Part shown: piece by piece, positions 7,449 to 16,411 of the stretch | Layout of the letters: every line of letters starts with the position of its first letter | How positions within the stretch are numbered: position 1 is the stretch's first letter | NCBI GenBank assembly: GCA_002309475.1 | Contig: DBXJ01000078.1 | Location: forward strand, 1 to 27,767 | From: Bacteroidales bacterium UBA1215 | Lineage (GTDB): Bacteria; Bacteroidota; Bacteroidia; Bacteroidales; WCHB1-69 | DNA: 27,767 bases | Direction of reading: 5' to 3' | Program-made: the position numbers and the translations under genes | Notes under the pieces: model-generated | The model's input: only the letters and a program-made list of their open reading frames with translations | Told to the model about the DNA's origin: nothing | Database searches by the model: none

Positions 7449-8820
7449 CAATTATTACGCAGGAACGCCGTCTAGAAAAAAGAAAAGAAACGCCATGTTC
7501 TATATTCGCCACATTGCACGAATACTCATGGGATTATTGTTCATATTTTCCAGTTATGTAAAGATGGTTGATCCATTTGGGTTTTCATTGAAAATAAGTG
7601 AATATTTCATCTCTTTCGGATTGGATTTCTTCACACCGATGAGTATGTTTTGTGCCTTTTGTGCCCTGTTGGCAGAAGCCCTCATCGGCTGGGCCTTGCT
7701 ACTGAATATCCAAATGAAAATCACTTCGTGGCTGCTACTTATATTTATGTTGTTTTTTACCTTATTGACTTTCTGGCTTGCTTTTGCCACCAATATCGTA
7801 AATGCTATCAACCATATTTTTAAAACCAACTACGAAATTTTTGTCGTTACCGATTGTGGTTGTTTCGGCGATTTCATCAAACTCACCAACCACCAAACTT
7901 TCTTCAAAAATGTAATTTTCTTATTGTTCACTCTTATCATCTTTTATCAAAGAAAGAACTATGAAGATCAAAAATGGTACTATCTGTCACAATGGGGACC
8001 GATAATAGTAGTCGGCTTATGCAGTATTTTTATTATGACCTATTGCCTCTTACATGAGCCATGGCACGATTTCAGACCTTGGAAAGTCGGCAATTTTATT
8101 GCAGCAGAAACCTATAGCGTGGCTCCGGAAATGGACTTTGTCTTCCAATATAAAAACGATTCCACCGGTCAAATTAAAGAACTGACCATTGACCAACTAT
8201 CAGAAATTGCTGACGATAGTTTGGCAAATGCCGATCTTGAAAACAACTATTCATTTATAAGTAGGCGTGAAAAAATGATTTCACCGGGTATCAATGCTCG
8301 TTTAGCAGATTTTTCTATCACCAACAATGAAGAAGGCAGAGATATAAAAAATGAAGTAATCAATGCAACTGACTATCATTTTCTTATCTTTATCAGAAAT
8401 TTAGAAAATCTAAATGAAAGAAAACTCTCAAAAGTGAAAGCATTAATCAACAAATGCGAAGAGGAAAATATTGATTTCACCATACTTACAAGCACTTCTC
8501 CTGATATTGCCGACAATATTAAAGAAGAATTGGAATTAGACTACGACATGTATTTTTGCGATGCCACCCCTATGAAAACCGCCCTTAGAAACGACCCGGG
8601 TGTAGCACTCCTAAAAGATGGTTATGTAATTGACAAATGGGCTTTTAGAGATATTCCGAAATTTGAATCCTTTAAAGAAGCATTTGAAAAATACGATGCC
8701 AAATTGCAAAAATATATCAAAAAAAATCCGCCTATCCTTCCCAATGGCGTTAATTTGGTAACAGAAGAAGAAGAAGCGGAAACAGAAGAAACGGGTGAAG
8801 AAACCGAAACATTAGAATAA
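7441..8820 (+). CDS. DoxX-like membrane protein with thioredoxin-like C-terminal domain
   Basis: This 459-residue protein has an N-terminal DoxX/MauE-like membrane region with segments near 27-42, 67-90, 95-119, 153-169 and 187-204. DCGCFGD (138-144), between the third and fourth segments, carries a Cys-x-Cys pair (139, 141) typical of redox-linked DoxX/MauE relatives. From about 220 the protein is soluble. Residues about 310-425 (beginning YHFLIFIRNLENL and including FTILTSTS and GVALLKDGYVIDKW) follow a thioredoxin-like strand/helix order but lack a CxxC. The tail (about 442-459) is almost entirely Glu and Thr. Membrane-linked disulfide or quinone chemistry is inferred. It is coupled by overlap to the DUF1599 gene and sits 12 bases before nadE. 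Confidence 0.82.
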   Translation: MINNYYAGTPSRKKKRNAMFYIRHIARILMGLLFIFSSYVKMVDPFGFSLKISEYFISFGLDFFTPMSMFCAFCALLAEALIGWALLLNIQMKITSWLLLIFMLFFTLLTFWLAFATNIVNAINHIFKTNYEIFVVTDCGCFGDFIKLTNHQTFFKNVIFLLFTLIIFYQRKNYEDQKWYYLSQWGPIIVVGLCSIFIMTYCLLHEPWHDFRPWKVGNFIAAETYSVAPEMDFVFQYKNDSTGQIKELTIDQLSEIADDSLANADLENNYSFISRREKMISPGINARLADFSITNNEEGRDIKNEVINATDYHFLIFIRNLENLNERKLSKVKALINKCEEENIDFTILTSTSPDIADNIKEELELDYDMYFCDATPMKTALRNDPGVALLKDGYVIDKWAFRDIPKFESFKEAFEKYDAKLQKYIKKNPPILPNGVNLVTEEEEAETEETGEETETLE

Positions 8821-8832
8821 TAATTTTATACT

Positions 8833-9675
8833 ATGAATACAACATTCTCCACAATAGATACCACCTTTCTATCCACAGAAGCGGAATTTGACTATGCCAT
8901 AAAAGTTATGCGAAACGAACTCCGTAACTATATCCGTCAATATGGTTTAAAAGCTCTTGTCTTGGGTATTTCCGGAGGTGTTGACAGTGCTTTTGCAGCG
9001 GCTTTGGTACGCCCTGTATGCGATGAATTGCAAATTCCATTGATTGGCAGAAGTATCACCATAGAAACCAACAAACCCGAAGAAATAGAAAGAGCCAATG
9101 CTGTAGGAGAGAACTTTTGCCACGACTACAAATATTTGGATTACACTGATATATACCTAAAATTCAAACCCTTACTTCCCGATATTGTTGATAACAAATT
9201 GTCAAAATTGCGTATGGGAAATGCAAAAGCCCGCTTTAGAATGATGGCTTTGTACGATTTGGCACAAGAACATAGAGGTATTGTTATTTCAACTGACAAT
9301 TTTACAGAATACCTTACCGGTTTTTGGACTTTGCACGGAGATGTCGGCGACTATGCCCCCTTTATCAAATTATGGAAGACAGAAGTATATGGCTGTTCTA
9401 AATTTTTGTGCAAAACTCTCCCAAAATCCATGTCTGATGCTTTGATGGCATGCGTAGAAGCTGTCCCTACAGACGGACTGGGCATTACCAACTCCGATTT
9501 AGACCAACTCGGCACCGATACCTATGCCGAAGTGGACCGACTTTTGGCAGAATATCTGTCCGGCAACAAACAAAACGAAAAACATCCGGTTGTTCAACGC
9601 TATCTTTCTACTCAATACAAACGCGAAAATCCTGTTTCCATTGAGAGAATATCGCTGGTGCAAAATCATGATTAA
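8833..9675 (+). CDS. nadE: Ammonia-dependent NAD(+) synthase
   Basis: NadE adenylates nicotinic acid adenine dinucleotide with ATP, then amidates it to NAD+, the last step of NAD synthesis. The 280-residue protein carries the PP-loop SGGVDS (47-52), GNAKARFRM (129-137) and the TDNFTEYLTGFWTLHGD segment (154-170), which bind ATP and substrate. The size and absence of an N-terminal nitrilase domain make it the ammonia-using form, so nitrogen must come from free ammonia or a separate glutaminase. Its start is 12 bases after the DoxX-like gene, so it probably shares that transcript. It ends at an A/T-only hairpin. Confidence 0.95.
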   Translation: MNTTFSTIDTTFLSTEAEFDYAIKVMRNELRNYIRQYGLKALVLGISGGVDSAFAAALVRPVCDELQIPLIGRSITIETNKPEEIERANAVGENFCHDYKYLDYTDIYLKFKPLLPDIVDNKLSKLRMGNAKARFRMMALYDLAQEHRGIVISTDNFTEYLTGFWTLHGDVGDYAPFIKLWKTEVYGCSKFLCKTLPKSMSDALMACVEAVPTDGLGITNSDLDQLGTDTYAEVDRLLAEYLSGNKQNEKHPVVQRYLSTQYKRENPVSIERISLVQNHD

Positions 9676-9709
9676 AAATTTAAAATCATTCTAAATTTTA
9701 AATTTTAAT
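9671..9709 (+). terminator. A/T-only hairpin at the end of nadE
   Basis: The left arm attaaaaatttaaaat (9671-9686) pairs with attttaaattttaat (9695-9709), with one bulged A and an eight-base loop. The left arm includes the nadE stop codon. With no G or C pairs the stem is weak, so termination is plausible rather than certain. Confidence 0.45.
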
Positions 9710-9771
9710 TACTTTATTTACAAAGTTTTAAAATTCTATTTTTGATTATTTCCACAAATTTCTTAACTTTT

Positions 9772-9805
9772 TTGGTAAAAGATACGTTTAAATTTAGTAA
9801 TTTTG
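9772..9805 (+). promoter_or_regulatory. Predicted porP promoter
   Basis: TAATTTTG at 9798-9805 matches the -7 consensus TAnnTTTG; TTG at 9772-9774 with a 23-base spacer could be the -33 element. The 5' leader to the porP ATG would be about 95 bases. Confidence 0.5.
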
Positions 9806-9905
9806 AACTTTGAAAAAATAGAGAACCTTTATTGGTGAATAATCATAAGGTTTTGTATCTTTTCACAAACTTATAAAACGATAACGAACAATAAATTAGC
9901 AGATT

Positions 9906-10940
9906 ATGCGAAAGAATAAACTTTATATCTTTATAGTTTTAGCGTTCACTACCCTAAGCGGTTTTGCACAACAAGACCCACAATTCACGCAATATATGTA
10001 CACATTATTGCCAATCAACCCGGGTTACACAGGAACAGGCGGAATTTGTGCCACTTTTAATTTCCGCCAACAATGGGCAGGCTTCAAAGAGACGTGTACT
10101 GACCAAAATAGTGCCTTCTATGGTCAAACCTACAATGTTTCTCCAAGAGACATTATGCTCACCATTCACGCTCCTATCAAAGCCCTTCATGGCGGTTTGG
10201 GATTGAGTGTTTACACCGACAAATATGGTCACCAAAACGATATTATGGTTAAATTGGCCTATGCTTTCCAATGGAACCTAGGCAGTGGTTCGTTAGGCAT
10301 TGGCTTGGATGCAGAACTATTGAGTAGAAAAGTCAACGGAGATTTCTGGGGAGGTCGTAGTGGTGATGCAACCATTGTCAATTCCTTGCTTAATAAATCA
10401 GTCAACGATATGTATATCGATTTTTCTTTTGGCGTTTATTATCAAGTGCCGGACAAATGGTATGCAGGAATTAGTGCCACACAACTGCTTTCCACCATCG
10501 GTGGTGACAAAGTGGAACAATCTGCAGCAAGACACTTCTATGCTGTAGGCGGATATAATTTTGTTATTCCTTCCAATCCTAACTGGATGTTAAAGCCAAG
10601 TGCATTGTTGAAAACCGATTTCAAATCAGTTCAATTAGATGCCACTTTGCTGGCAGATTGGAACAATGGTTTATTGTGGTTTGGTGCAAGTTATCGTATA
10701 GTCGATTGTTTTGCTTTGTTAGTCGGCACCCGCCCGTTTGCCAATGCCTCCAATGCTTTGAGAGGTTTGGAACTCGGCGTTTCATACGATATCAATACAT
10801 CTAAATTGATGAATGAAGGTAGAAGTTTCGGTGGTCCTGAAGTGATGTTGAAATATTGTTTCAAGATAGTTCCGCACCCGACAACCCATGGATATAAAGG
10901 AACACGTTTATTGGGTAATAAGCCAATAGAATATAGATAG
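9906..10940 (+). CDS. porP: PorP/SprF-family type IX secretion outer-membrane protein
   Basis: This 344-residue protein has a signal peptide ending near residue 21 (GFAQ) followed at once by the family signature DPQFTQYMY..LPINPGYTG (24-43). The rest alternates short amphipathic beta-strands with Gly/Asn/Asp turns and ends in a strand (GPEVMLKYCFKI) shortly before a basic tail, fitting an outer-membrane beta-barrel. PorP is required for secretion in Porphyromonas gingivalis; its homolog SprF in Flavobacterium serves SprB export. Position directly before porKLMN matches the P. gingivalis order and favours PorP over one of the many SprF paralogs. Unlike a simple operon, it is followed by a hairpin and T run, with a separate promoter before porK. 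Confidence 0.93.
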   Translation: MRKNKLYIFIVLAFTTLSGFAQQDPQFTQYMYTLLPINPGYTGTGGICATFNFRQQWAGFKETCTDQNSAFYGQTYNVSPRDIMLTIHAPIKALHGGLGLSVYTDKYGHQNDIMVKLAYAFQWNLGSGSLGIGLDAELLSRKVNGDFWGGRSGDATIVNSLLNKSVNDMYIDFSFGVYYQVPDKWYAGISATQLLSTIGGDKVEQSAARHFYAVGGYNFVIPSNPNWMLKPSALLKTDFKSVQLDATLLADWNNGLLWFGASYRIVDCFALLVGTRPFANASNALRGLELGVSYDINTSKLMNEGRSFGGPEVMLKYCFKIVPHPTTHGYKGTRLLGNKPIEYR

Positions 10941-10948
10941 ATAAAGAC

Positions 10949-10982
10949 AAAAAAAGGGAATGATTTTTTCTTCCCTTTTTTT
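10949..10982 (+). terminator. Terminator between porP and porK
   Basis: Arms aaaaaaagggaa (10949-10960) and ttcccttttttt (10971-10982) form a 12-bp stem with a ten-base loop, and the right arm itself supplies the T run. It starts eight bases after the porP stop. Partial read-through would still allow co-transcription with porK. Confidence 0.75.
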
Positions 10983-11086
10983 CAATAAACAAAAAAAAAC
11001 AATTTTTTTGAAACATATAAAAAAAACGAACGTATAAGACCACAATACTCAAACGGAAAAAAGTGCAAAAAATAATTACAATAATG

Positions 11087-11117
11087 TTGTATATTAAAAA
11101 AAAATAATGTAAATTTG
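11087..11117 (+). promoter_or_regulatory. Predicted porKLMN promoter
   Basis: TTG at 11087-11089, a 20-base spacer and TAAATTTG at 11110-11117 give one of the best full matches in this window to the Bacteroidota -33/-7 promoter pattern. The leader to the porK ATG would be about 105 bases; it contains a small gaaag/ctttc hairpin at 11138-11150 but no structure I can name. Confidence 0.7.
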
Positions 11118-11227
11118 CCGTTTGAAATACCGATTGAGAAAGAGTCTTTCCGTGGGTGTATATAAAACAACGTAAAGATTTCTGTATCAAAAGGTTGATC
11201 AAGTAAGAAACATAAAAAAATATAGAC

Positions 11228-12676
11228 ATGAAGAGAGTATTTTTTTTAGTAGCAGTTGCAATGATGATGCTTTTTGCATTCAACTCTTGCAAAACGGACA
11301 CCGGCCAATTAGTAGGTGCCAAGAATCGTCCAGAATTTGTTGACGAACAACCTTACGGAATGAAATTCATTCCTCACGGACATTTTCTAATGGGTGCTGG
11401 CGACCAAGATGCTGCCTATTCCTACACTTATTCAGCAAAAAACATTACAGTTAGTTCTTTCTATATGGACGAAACTGAAATTACCAACAACGAATATCGT
11501 CAATTTGTTGAATGGGTTAGAGATTCTATTGCTCACGTATTGTTAGGTGAAGCAGAAGTAGAAGAAGAAAATGAACACTTTGTAAAATACGGCAAAGGTC
11601 ATGAAGAAGAAGGCGAATTTATGGAGCCTCGTTTCATCAATTGGCGTACAAAAATAGACTGGGACTCTGACAATGAAGAATACAGAGCCGCCCTCAGTCC
11701 GATATATAGTTCACCTGTCAGCGGCAACGAACGCTACTATTATTATAAAATGGTAGATTTGAATGCCAAAGTGATGAATTTTGAATATTGGTGGACTGAC
11801 AGAAGCAACTATCGTGACGAAGAAGATCCGGATGTGATGGGTGCAGCATTCAAAGATTTTGACAATATCGACCCGCAAACCGAAGATCAAGGTATGTATT
11901 CCAACCGTCCTGTTGCCTACTCTCAAGGACGCAAACCTTTCTTAAGAAGAGAAAGTGTAAATATCTATCCTGATACACTTTGCTGGATGCACGATTATGC
12001 ATACTCCTTCAACGAACCTATGACAGAAAGTTATTTCTGGCATCCGGCTTATGACAACTATCCTGTTGTCGGTGTCAACTGGAAACAAGCACAAGCATTC
12101 TGTGCATGGAGAACTCACATTAGAAATGCTTATTTGATTTCTGAGAAAAATTGGGCATACGAAAACAGATTCCGTCTTCCTAACGAATCAGAATGGGAAT
12201 ATGCTTCAAGAGGTGATAGAGATTTAGATCCATTCCCATGGGGTGGTCCTTATACAATGAACCAAAACGGATGTTTCTTGGCCAACTTTAAACCAAGAAG
12301 AGGTGACTATTGTGCAGATGGCGGTACCTACCCTATTATTGTTGCACACTATCATCCAAACGATTGGGGATTGTATGATATGTCCGGCAATGTTGCAGAA
12401 TGGTGCGAAGATGCATATAGTGAATCAGCCTACAACTTTGCTCACGATTTGAATATGCAATTCACCTACAATGCAAAGAAAAGCGATCCTGAAGCTTTGA
12501 AACGTAAAGTTATCCGTGGTGGTAGTTGGAAAGATATCAGCTACTACATCCACAACGAAGCTCGTACCTACGAATATCAAGATACCGGCAAATGCTACAT
12601 CGGTTTCCGTTGTGTACAAAGTTATTTAGGACGTGTTAAAGGTGACAGTGAAAAGACCTCTTCAAACGTTTATTAG
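11228..12676 (+). CDS. porK: PorK/GldK, T9SS ring lipoprotein
   Basis: PorK is an outer-membrane-anchored lipoprotein that, with PorN, builds the large periplasmic ring of the T9SS. The N-terminus is a lipoprotein signal with lipobox FNSC and lipidated Cys21. Most of the 482-residue protein is a formylglycine-generating-enzyme (FGE-sulfatase) fold: KFIPHGHFLMG and MDETEITNNEYRQFV near the start of the domain, then RLPNESEWEYASRG, GLYDMSGNVAEWCEDAY and VIRGGSWKD toward the end, closing with YIGFRCVQS. In GldK/PorK this fold is thought to be structural rather than catalytic. Internal acidic stretches (EEENE, EEEGE) occur around residues 114-137. It is the first gene of the porKLMN transcript; porL starts 61 bases downstream. 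Confidence 0.95.
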   Translation: MKRVFFLVAVAMMMLFAFNSCKTDTGQLVGAKNRPEFVDEQPYGMKFIPHGHFLMGAGDQDAAYSYTYSAKNITVSSFYMDETEITNNEYRQFVEWVRDSIAHVLLGEAEVEEENEHFVKYGKGHEEEGEFMEPRFINWRTKIDWDSDNEEYRAALSPIYSSPVSGNERYYYYKMVDLNAKVMNFEYWWTDRSNYRDEEDPDVMGAAFKDFDNIDPQTEDQGMYSNRPVAYSQGRKPFLRRESVNIYPDTLCWMHDYAYSFNEPMTESYFWHPAYDNYPVVGVNWKQAQAFCAWRTHIRNAYLISEKNWAYENRFRLPNESEWEYASRGDRDLDPFPWGGPYTMNQNGCFLANFKPRRGDYCADGGTYPIIVAHYHPNDWGLYDMSGNVAEWCEDAYSESAYNFAHDLNMQFTYNAKKSDPEALKRKVIRGGSWKDISYYIHNEARTYEYQDTGKCYIGFRCVQSYLGRVKGDSEKTSSNVY

Positions 12677-12737
12677 TAGAATTTTAATTAGAAAATAAAA
12701 TATTAATCATTAACAATTTTAATAAAAAAAAGTAATT

Positions 12738-13640
12738 ATGGGTATTTATGAATTAGTAAGAAGTAAACAGTACAAAACATTTATGGCCTACTTGTATGGG
12801 TGGGGTGCTTCAGTCGTAATTTTAGGAGCTTTGTTTAAAATTACACACTGGCCGGGTGCTACAGTTATTTTGACTATCGGTATGGTTACTGAAGCAACAA
12901 TTTTCTTTTTCTCAGCATTTGAGCCGCTTCACAAAGATTATAACTGGGCATTGGTTTATCCTGAATTAGCCTTGGGTGAAGAAGAGGAAGAACAAGCAAG
13001 AAAAGACAAAAAAGATAAGAAAAAAGCACCACAAGGTACTATTACTCAACAATTAGACAATGCTTTGGAAGAAGCAAAAATAGGACCAGAATTACTAGAA
13101 AGTTTGGCTAGCGGTATGCGTAATTTAGGTGAAAATGCAAAGAAATTGTCAGGATTTTCAGATGCATCTCTTGCAACCGACAATTATGTATCAAATTTGT
13201 CTAAAGCCGCTGAATCAGTACGTAATTTAGGAGCTTCCTACGAAAAGACAGCAGAATCATTAGGAGCAAACAGTAATGCTGCCGGTGAATATTTTGCACA
13301 AGTAGAAAAAGCTACCTCAGCAGTTAAAAACTTAGCAAACGTATATGAACAAACTGTTAAGACTATGAACGATGAAACCGGTTATATTGACGGTGTACAA
13401 CGTTTATCAAAGAATTTATCTGCTATCAACGCTGCATATGAATTACAACTTCAAAATACACAAAATACATTAAACGCATCTAAAGATTTAGACGCACAAA
13501 TGAAGAACGCTGCTACCAATTTGGCACAATCGGCAGAATTTGTTGCTGCATATAAAGCACAAGTTGACCAATTGACTAAGAATGTTAGCCGTTTGAATGA
13601 TGTTTATGGCAATATGTTAGCTGCCATGACCAGCAAATAG
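12738..13640 (+). CDS. porL: PorL/GldL, T9SS motor subunit
   Basis: PorL is the inner-membrane stator-like subunit that, with PorM, converts proton-motive force into movement energising the T9SS. The 300-residue protein has two transmembrane helices (about 16-36 and 42-62) and a long cytoplasmic C-terminal region of heptad-like, Ala/Asn-rich helix (about 100-300) preceded by a charged Lys/Asp/Glu linker (about 77-95). Lys34, His37, Glu52 (in GMVTEATIFF) and Glu62 align, from memory, with functionally important F. johnsoniae GldL residues Lys27, His30, Glu49 and Glu59. The motif FKITHWPG and the VYPEL segment after helix 2 are family hallmarks. It lies 61 bases after porK and 57 before porM without an intervening terminator. 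Confidence 0.96.
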   Translation: MGIYELVRSKQYKTFMAYLYGWGASVVILGALFKITHWPGATVILTIGMVTEATIFFFSAFEPLHKDYNWALVYPELALGEEEEEQARKDKKDKKKAPQGTITQQLDNALEEAKIGPELLESLASGMRNLGENAKKLSGFSDASLATDNYVSNLSKAAESVRNLGASYEKTAESLGANSNAAGEYFAQVEKATSAVKNLANVYEQTVKTMNDETGYIDGVQRLSKNLSAINAAYELQLQNTQNTLNASKDLDAQMKNAATNLAQSAEFVAAYKAQVDQLTKNVSRLNDVYGNMLAAMTSK

Positions 13641-13697
13641 TATATATATAATTAATGTATAAAAAAAGAAGTTGTATAATTAAATTAAAAGAATAAT

Positions 13698-15299
13698 ATG
13701 GGAGCAAAAAATTGTCCGGAAACACCGAGACAGAAGATGATAGGTATGATGTACCTTGTGCTTACGGCAATGTTGGCTTTGAATGTATCAAAGGTCATCT
13801 TGGATGCGTTCGTCAACGTTAACGACGCCCTTGAGCAAACTACGACCAACTTCACTTCAAAAGTTGATCAAACTTATGCTCAATTTGATGCACAAGAACA
13901 AAATTCACCTGATAAAGTAAAACCTTATAACGATAAAGCCAAACTTATCCGCAAAGCATCTAAAAAGCTTGTTGAATATTTACAACAAACCAAATACGAA
14001 ATGCATGCTGCTGTTGACGGTATCAGTGTAGATCAAGCTGCAAAGATGTCTTTGAAAGATTTGGAAGCAAAGGATAATTTTGACAAACCTACAGACTTTT
14101 TTATCCATAAAGGCAAGGCTAAAGAAATGAAAGAACAAATTGCCAACTATAAAAAAGAATTAGTAAAAATAGTTGACGATACAGCTTTTACTTTGCCAAA
14201 TGGTTTGACCATAGAACAAGAATATGAAAATGCAGATGGTCAAAAAGAAAGTTGGGAAGAACACAATTTCAGCGAATTAGTAGCTGCTGCTTGCTACACT
14301 TTAATCAACAAATTGATTGGTGAAGTAAAGAATATGGAATTTGAATCTGTTCAATATTTGATGTCTTCAATTGATGCAGGTAGTTTCAAATTCGACAATG
14401 TACAAGCAAAAGTTATTCCTAACAGCAAAATAGTTTTCTCAGGCGATAAATATGAAGCAGACATTATTGTAGCTGCATACGATTCCAGAGAAAATCCGAC
14501 CGTTTATTGGTCACAAGGAAGAGATACTGCCACAGAAGCTGATATTCCAAAATTAACAGCTATTGAAGGAGAAGAAGGTGTTGTACATCTTCAAATACCA
14601 ACAGGTGGTATAGGTGAACAAAAATTTGCCGGTTTGATTAAGATTATATCACCGGACGGAAGCGATAAATACTATCCATTCCACGATTCTTACACAGTTA
14701 CCAAACCTACGGCAGCTGTAGCAGCAGACAAAATGAATGTATTCTATGCTACTATAGGAAATCCTGTATCAATAGCAGCACCTGTAGCCCCGGAAAAATT
14801 GCGTATCAATTGGGGTGGCGCAACTGCTACCAGCCAAGGCGGTGGTAAATATATCGTTACCGTTCCTACTTCATTATCCGGTAAAGATATTACAGTAAGC
14901 GTATCTGCAGATGTTGGTGGAGGTAAAACCCAAAACATGGGTTCCACTACCTTCCGTGTAAAAACCGTTCCGGAACCATCTATCTTTGTCGGTGGTAACA
15001 TTACCGGTGGTAAACAAGCAAAAGACGCTATTTTGGCTAACCCGATGATAGTTGCCAAAATGTCGCCGGACTTCAACTTTGAATTGAGATGGAGTGTAAT
15101 ATCTTATAAAGCAACATTTGTAAAAGGTGGTGTTGAAGATGCTCCTATCACGGTTCAAGGAGGACGTTTTTCCGACCAAATAATCTCTAAGATACGTTCC
15201 GCATCATCCGGTACCATTATTGAATTCACAGATATTAAAATCAAGAGTGAAGCCGGTAACAGAGCTATTCAAAGACCTCTGTCAGTGCGTATTCGATAA
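13698..15299 (+). CDS. porM: PorM/GldM, T9SS motor subunit
   Basis: PorM forms the axle-like partner of PorL and reaches through the periplasm toward the PorK/PorN ring. The 533-residue protein starts with CPETPRQKMIGMMYLVLTA, then a single transmembrane helix (about 14-34) and a large periplasmic part. Arg11 in PRQKM corresponds by position to the essential GldM Arg9 near the membrane. The N-terminal periplasmic part (about 40-225) is helical; the C-terminal part (about 225-533) is a chain of beta-rich domains with Gly/Pro boundaries such as VTKPTAAVAADKMNVFYATIGNP, matching the known D1-D4 layout. Length is close to known homologs. porN begins 27 bases downstream. Confidence 0.96.
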   Translation: MGAKNCPETPRQKMIGMMYLVLTAMLALNVSKVILDAFVNVNDALEQTTTNFTSKVDQTYAQFDAQEQNSPDKVKPYNDKAKLIRKASKKLVEYLQQTKYEMHAAVDGISVDQAAKMSLKDLEAKDNFDKPTDFFIHKGKAKEMKEQIANYKKELVKIVDDTAFTLPNGLTIEQEYENADGQKESWEEHNFSELVAAACYTLINKLIGEVKNMEFESVQYLMSSIDAGSFKFDNVQAKVIPNSKIVFSGDKYEADIIVAAYDSRENPTVYWSQGRDTATEADIPKLTAIEGEEGVVHLQIPTGGIGEQKFAGLIKIISPDGSDKYYPFHDSYTVTKPTAAVAADKMNVFYATIGNPVSIAAPVAPEKLRINWGGATATSQGGGKYIVTVPTSLSGKDITVSVSADVGGGKTQNMGSTTFRVKTVPEPSIFVGGNITGGKQAKDAILANPMIVAKMSPDFNFELRWSVISYKATFVKGGVEDAPITVQGGRFSDQIISKIRSASSGTIIEFTDIKIKSEAGNRAIQRPLSVRIR

Positions 15300-15326
15300 G
15301 TAAAAAAAATTTAAAAAAGTAATATT

Positions 15327-16295
15327 ATGAAAAGGTTGAGTTTTGTAATGATGTTTGTTTGCTCAATGCTCTGGTCTTACGGCCAAGTGATTGACAGCGA
15401 AACAGAGACCACAAAAGAGGGTCAAACTACAGTCATGGAACCAATAAGAGCTCCTATTGATGGCACTTACAAAAAGATTGAACTGCCGCAACGCAAACCG
15501 ATGAATTTGATCGATCCTCGCGAAGCAGACGTTCTTTATGCCAAATTGATATGGAGAGTTATTGATTTACGTGAAAAAATGAATCATCCGTTATACTATC
15601 CAAAAGAGAAAAAAGGCAATTGGAAAAGTTTAATGGCTACGATTTTGGACGCTATAGACACATCAGAAGCAAATGTTAGACCTTTGATTATCTATGACGA
15701 TGAGTATGTAACCACTCCGCAATCCGCAGCAGATTTGATGAGCAATATGGGAGAAAAAAAGGTGCAACCTCTTTATAACGAATGGGGTGAAGATACCGGT
15801 CAAATAGAATTGTTCATTGCTTGGGGACCTGCAGAAATTTTCCGTTACAAAGTGAAAGAACAATGGCGTATTGACAAACAACGTTCTGTTATGGACCAAA
15901 GAATTATGACTTTATGCCCGATGTTCTGGTTTGAATCACTTGCAGAAAGTTATGCTAATGAAGATAGTTACGCTTCATCTGATGACGAAGATGAAGAAGA
16001 ATTAGCACCGGTTACCAACAGAAGATGGAGAAATTTCGGTTATATTTACTACAACGAAATTCGTGATGTATTTGCTGTAACAGAAGTCTTCAATGAGAAA
16101 AACAATGCACAAAGAAGAACTTATGACGACATATTTCTACAAAGACACTTCTCAAGTTTTATTGAAGGTGAAGAAAATGTTCAAGACAACAGAAAAATCA
16201 ACGAATATATTGTCAATGGTTTAGACCAAGCCTTAGAAGCCGAAAGAATTAAAGAAGAACTTCGTGTAAAAGAAGAAGATTTATGGGAGTTCTAA
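15327..16295 (+). CDS. porN: PorN/GldN, T9SS ring component
   Basis: PorN is a periplasmic protein that associates with PorK in the outer-membrane-linked ring and meets the PorM tip. The 322-residue protein has a signal peptide ending near SYG-Q (19/20). The family signature region runs from VLYAKLIWRVIDLREKMNHP to YYPKEKKGNWKSLMATI (about 69-108), followed by the conserved middle section with PLYNEWGEDTG and IFRYKVKEQW and the late NFGYIYYNEIRDVFAV. An acidic loop (about 215-226, DDEDEEEL) precedes the last conserved block. It is the last gene of the cluster; a strong terminator lies within 30 bases. Confidence 0.95.
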   Translation: MKRLSFVMMFVCSMLWSYGQVIDSETETTKEGQTTVMEPIRAPIDGTYKKIELPQRKPMNLIDPREADVLYAKLIWRVIDLREKMNHPLYYPKEKKGNWKSLMATILDAIDTSEANVRPLIIYDDEYVTTPQSAADLMSNMGEKKVQPLYNEWGEDTGQIELFIAWGPAEIFRYKVKEQWRIDKQRSVMDQRIMTLCPMFWFESLAESYANEDSYASSDDEDEEELAPVTNRRWRNFGYIYYNEIRDVFAVTEVFNEKNNAQRRTYDDIFLQRHFSSFIEGEENVQDNRKINEYIVNGLDQALEAERIKEELRVKEEDLWEF

Positions 16296-16317
16296 CAACG
16301 TAATATTACTAAAAAAT

Positions 16318-16350
16318 AAAGGAGAGTACAACAAGTACTCTCTTTTTTTT
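16318..16350 (+). terminator. Terminator of the porKLMN transcript
   Basis: An eight-base G/C-containing stem gagagtac (16322-16329) and gtactctc (16335-16342) with loop aacaa, extended by A/T pairs, is followed by eight Ts. Confidence 0.88.
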
Positions 16351-16396
16351 GTTAATATTTTTCTCAAAGAAATTCATTTTTTAAACTTTTTTGCAT

Positions 16397-16404
16397 TATC
16401 TTTG
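16397..16404 (+). promoter_or_regulatory. -7 promoter element just before recG
   Basis: TATCTTTG matches TAnnTTTG and ends only seven bases before the recG ATG at 16412. I see no TTG at the usual -33 distance. If used, it would produce a transcript with almost no leader. Confidence 0.5.
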
Positions 16405-16411
16405 CAAAATA

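Noticed and set aside
10861..11322. A 153-codon minus-strand open frame covering the porP-porK gap
   Set aside because: It overlaps the ends of two well-supported genes on the other strand, its protein is low-complexity Phe/Leu/Ile from A/T-rich DNA, and it crosses the terminator and promoter that explain the gap.
11228..12676. Active formylglycine-generating enzyme or sulfatase maturase
   Set aside because: The FGE fold is present, but the lipoprotein signal and position directly before porL, porM and porN identify it as PorK/GldK.
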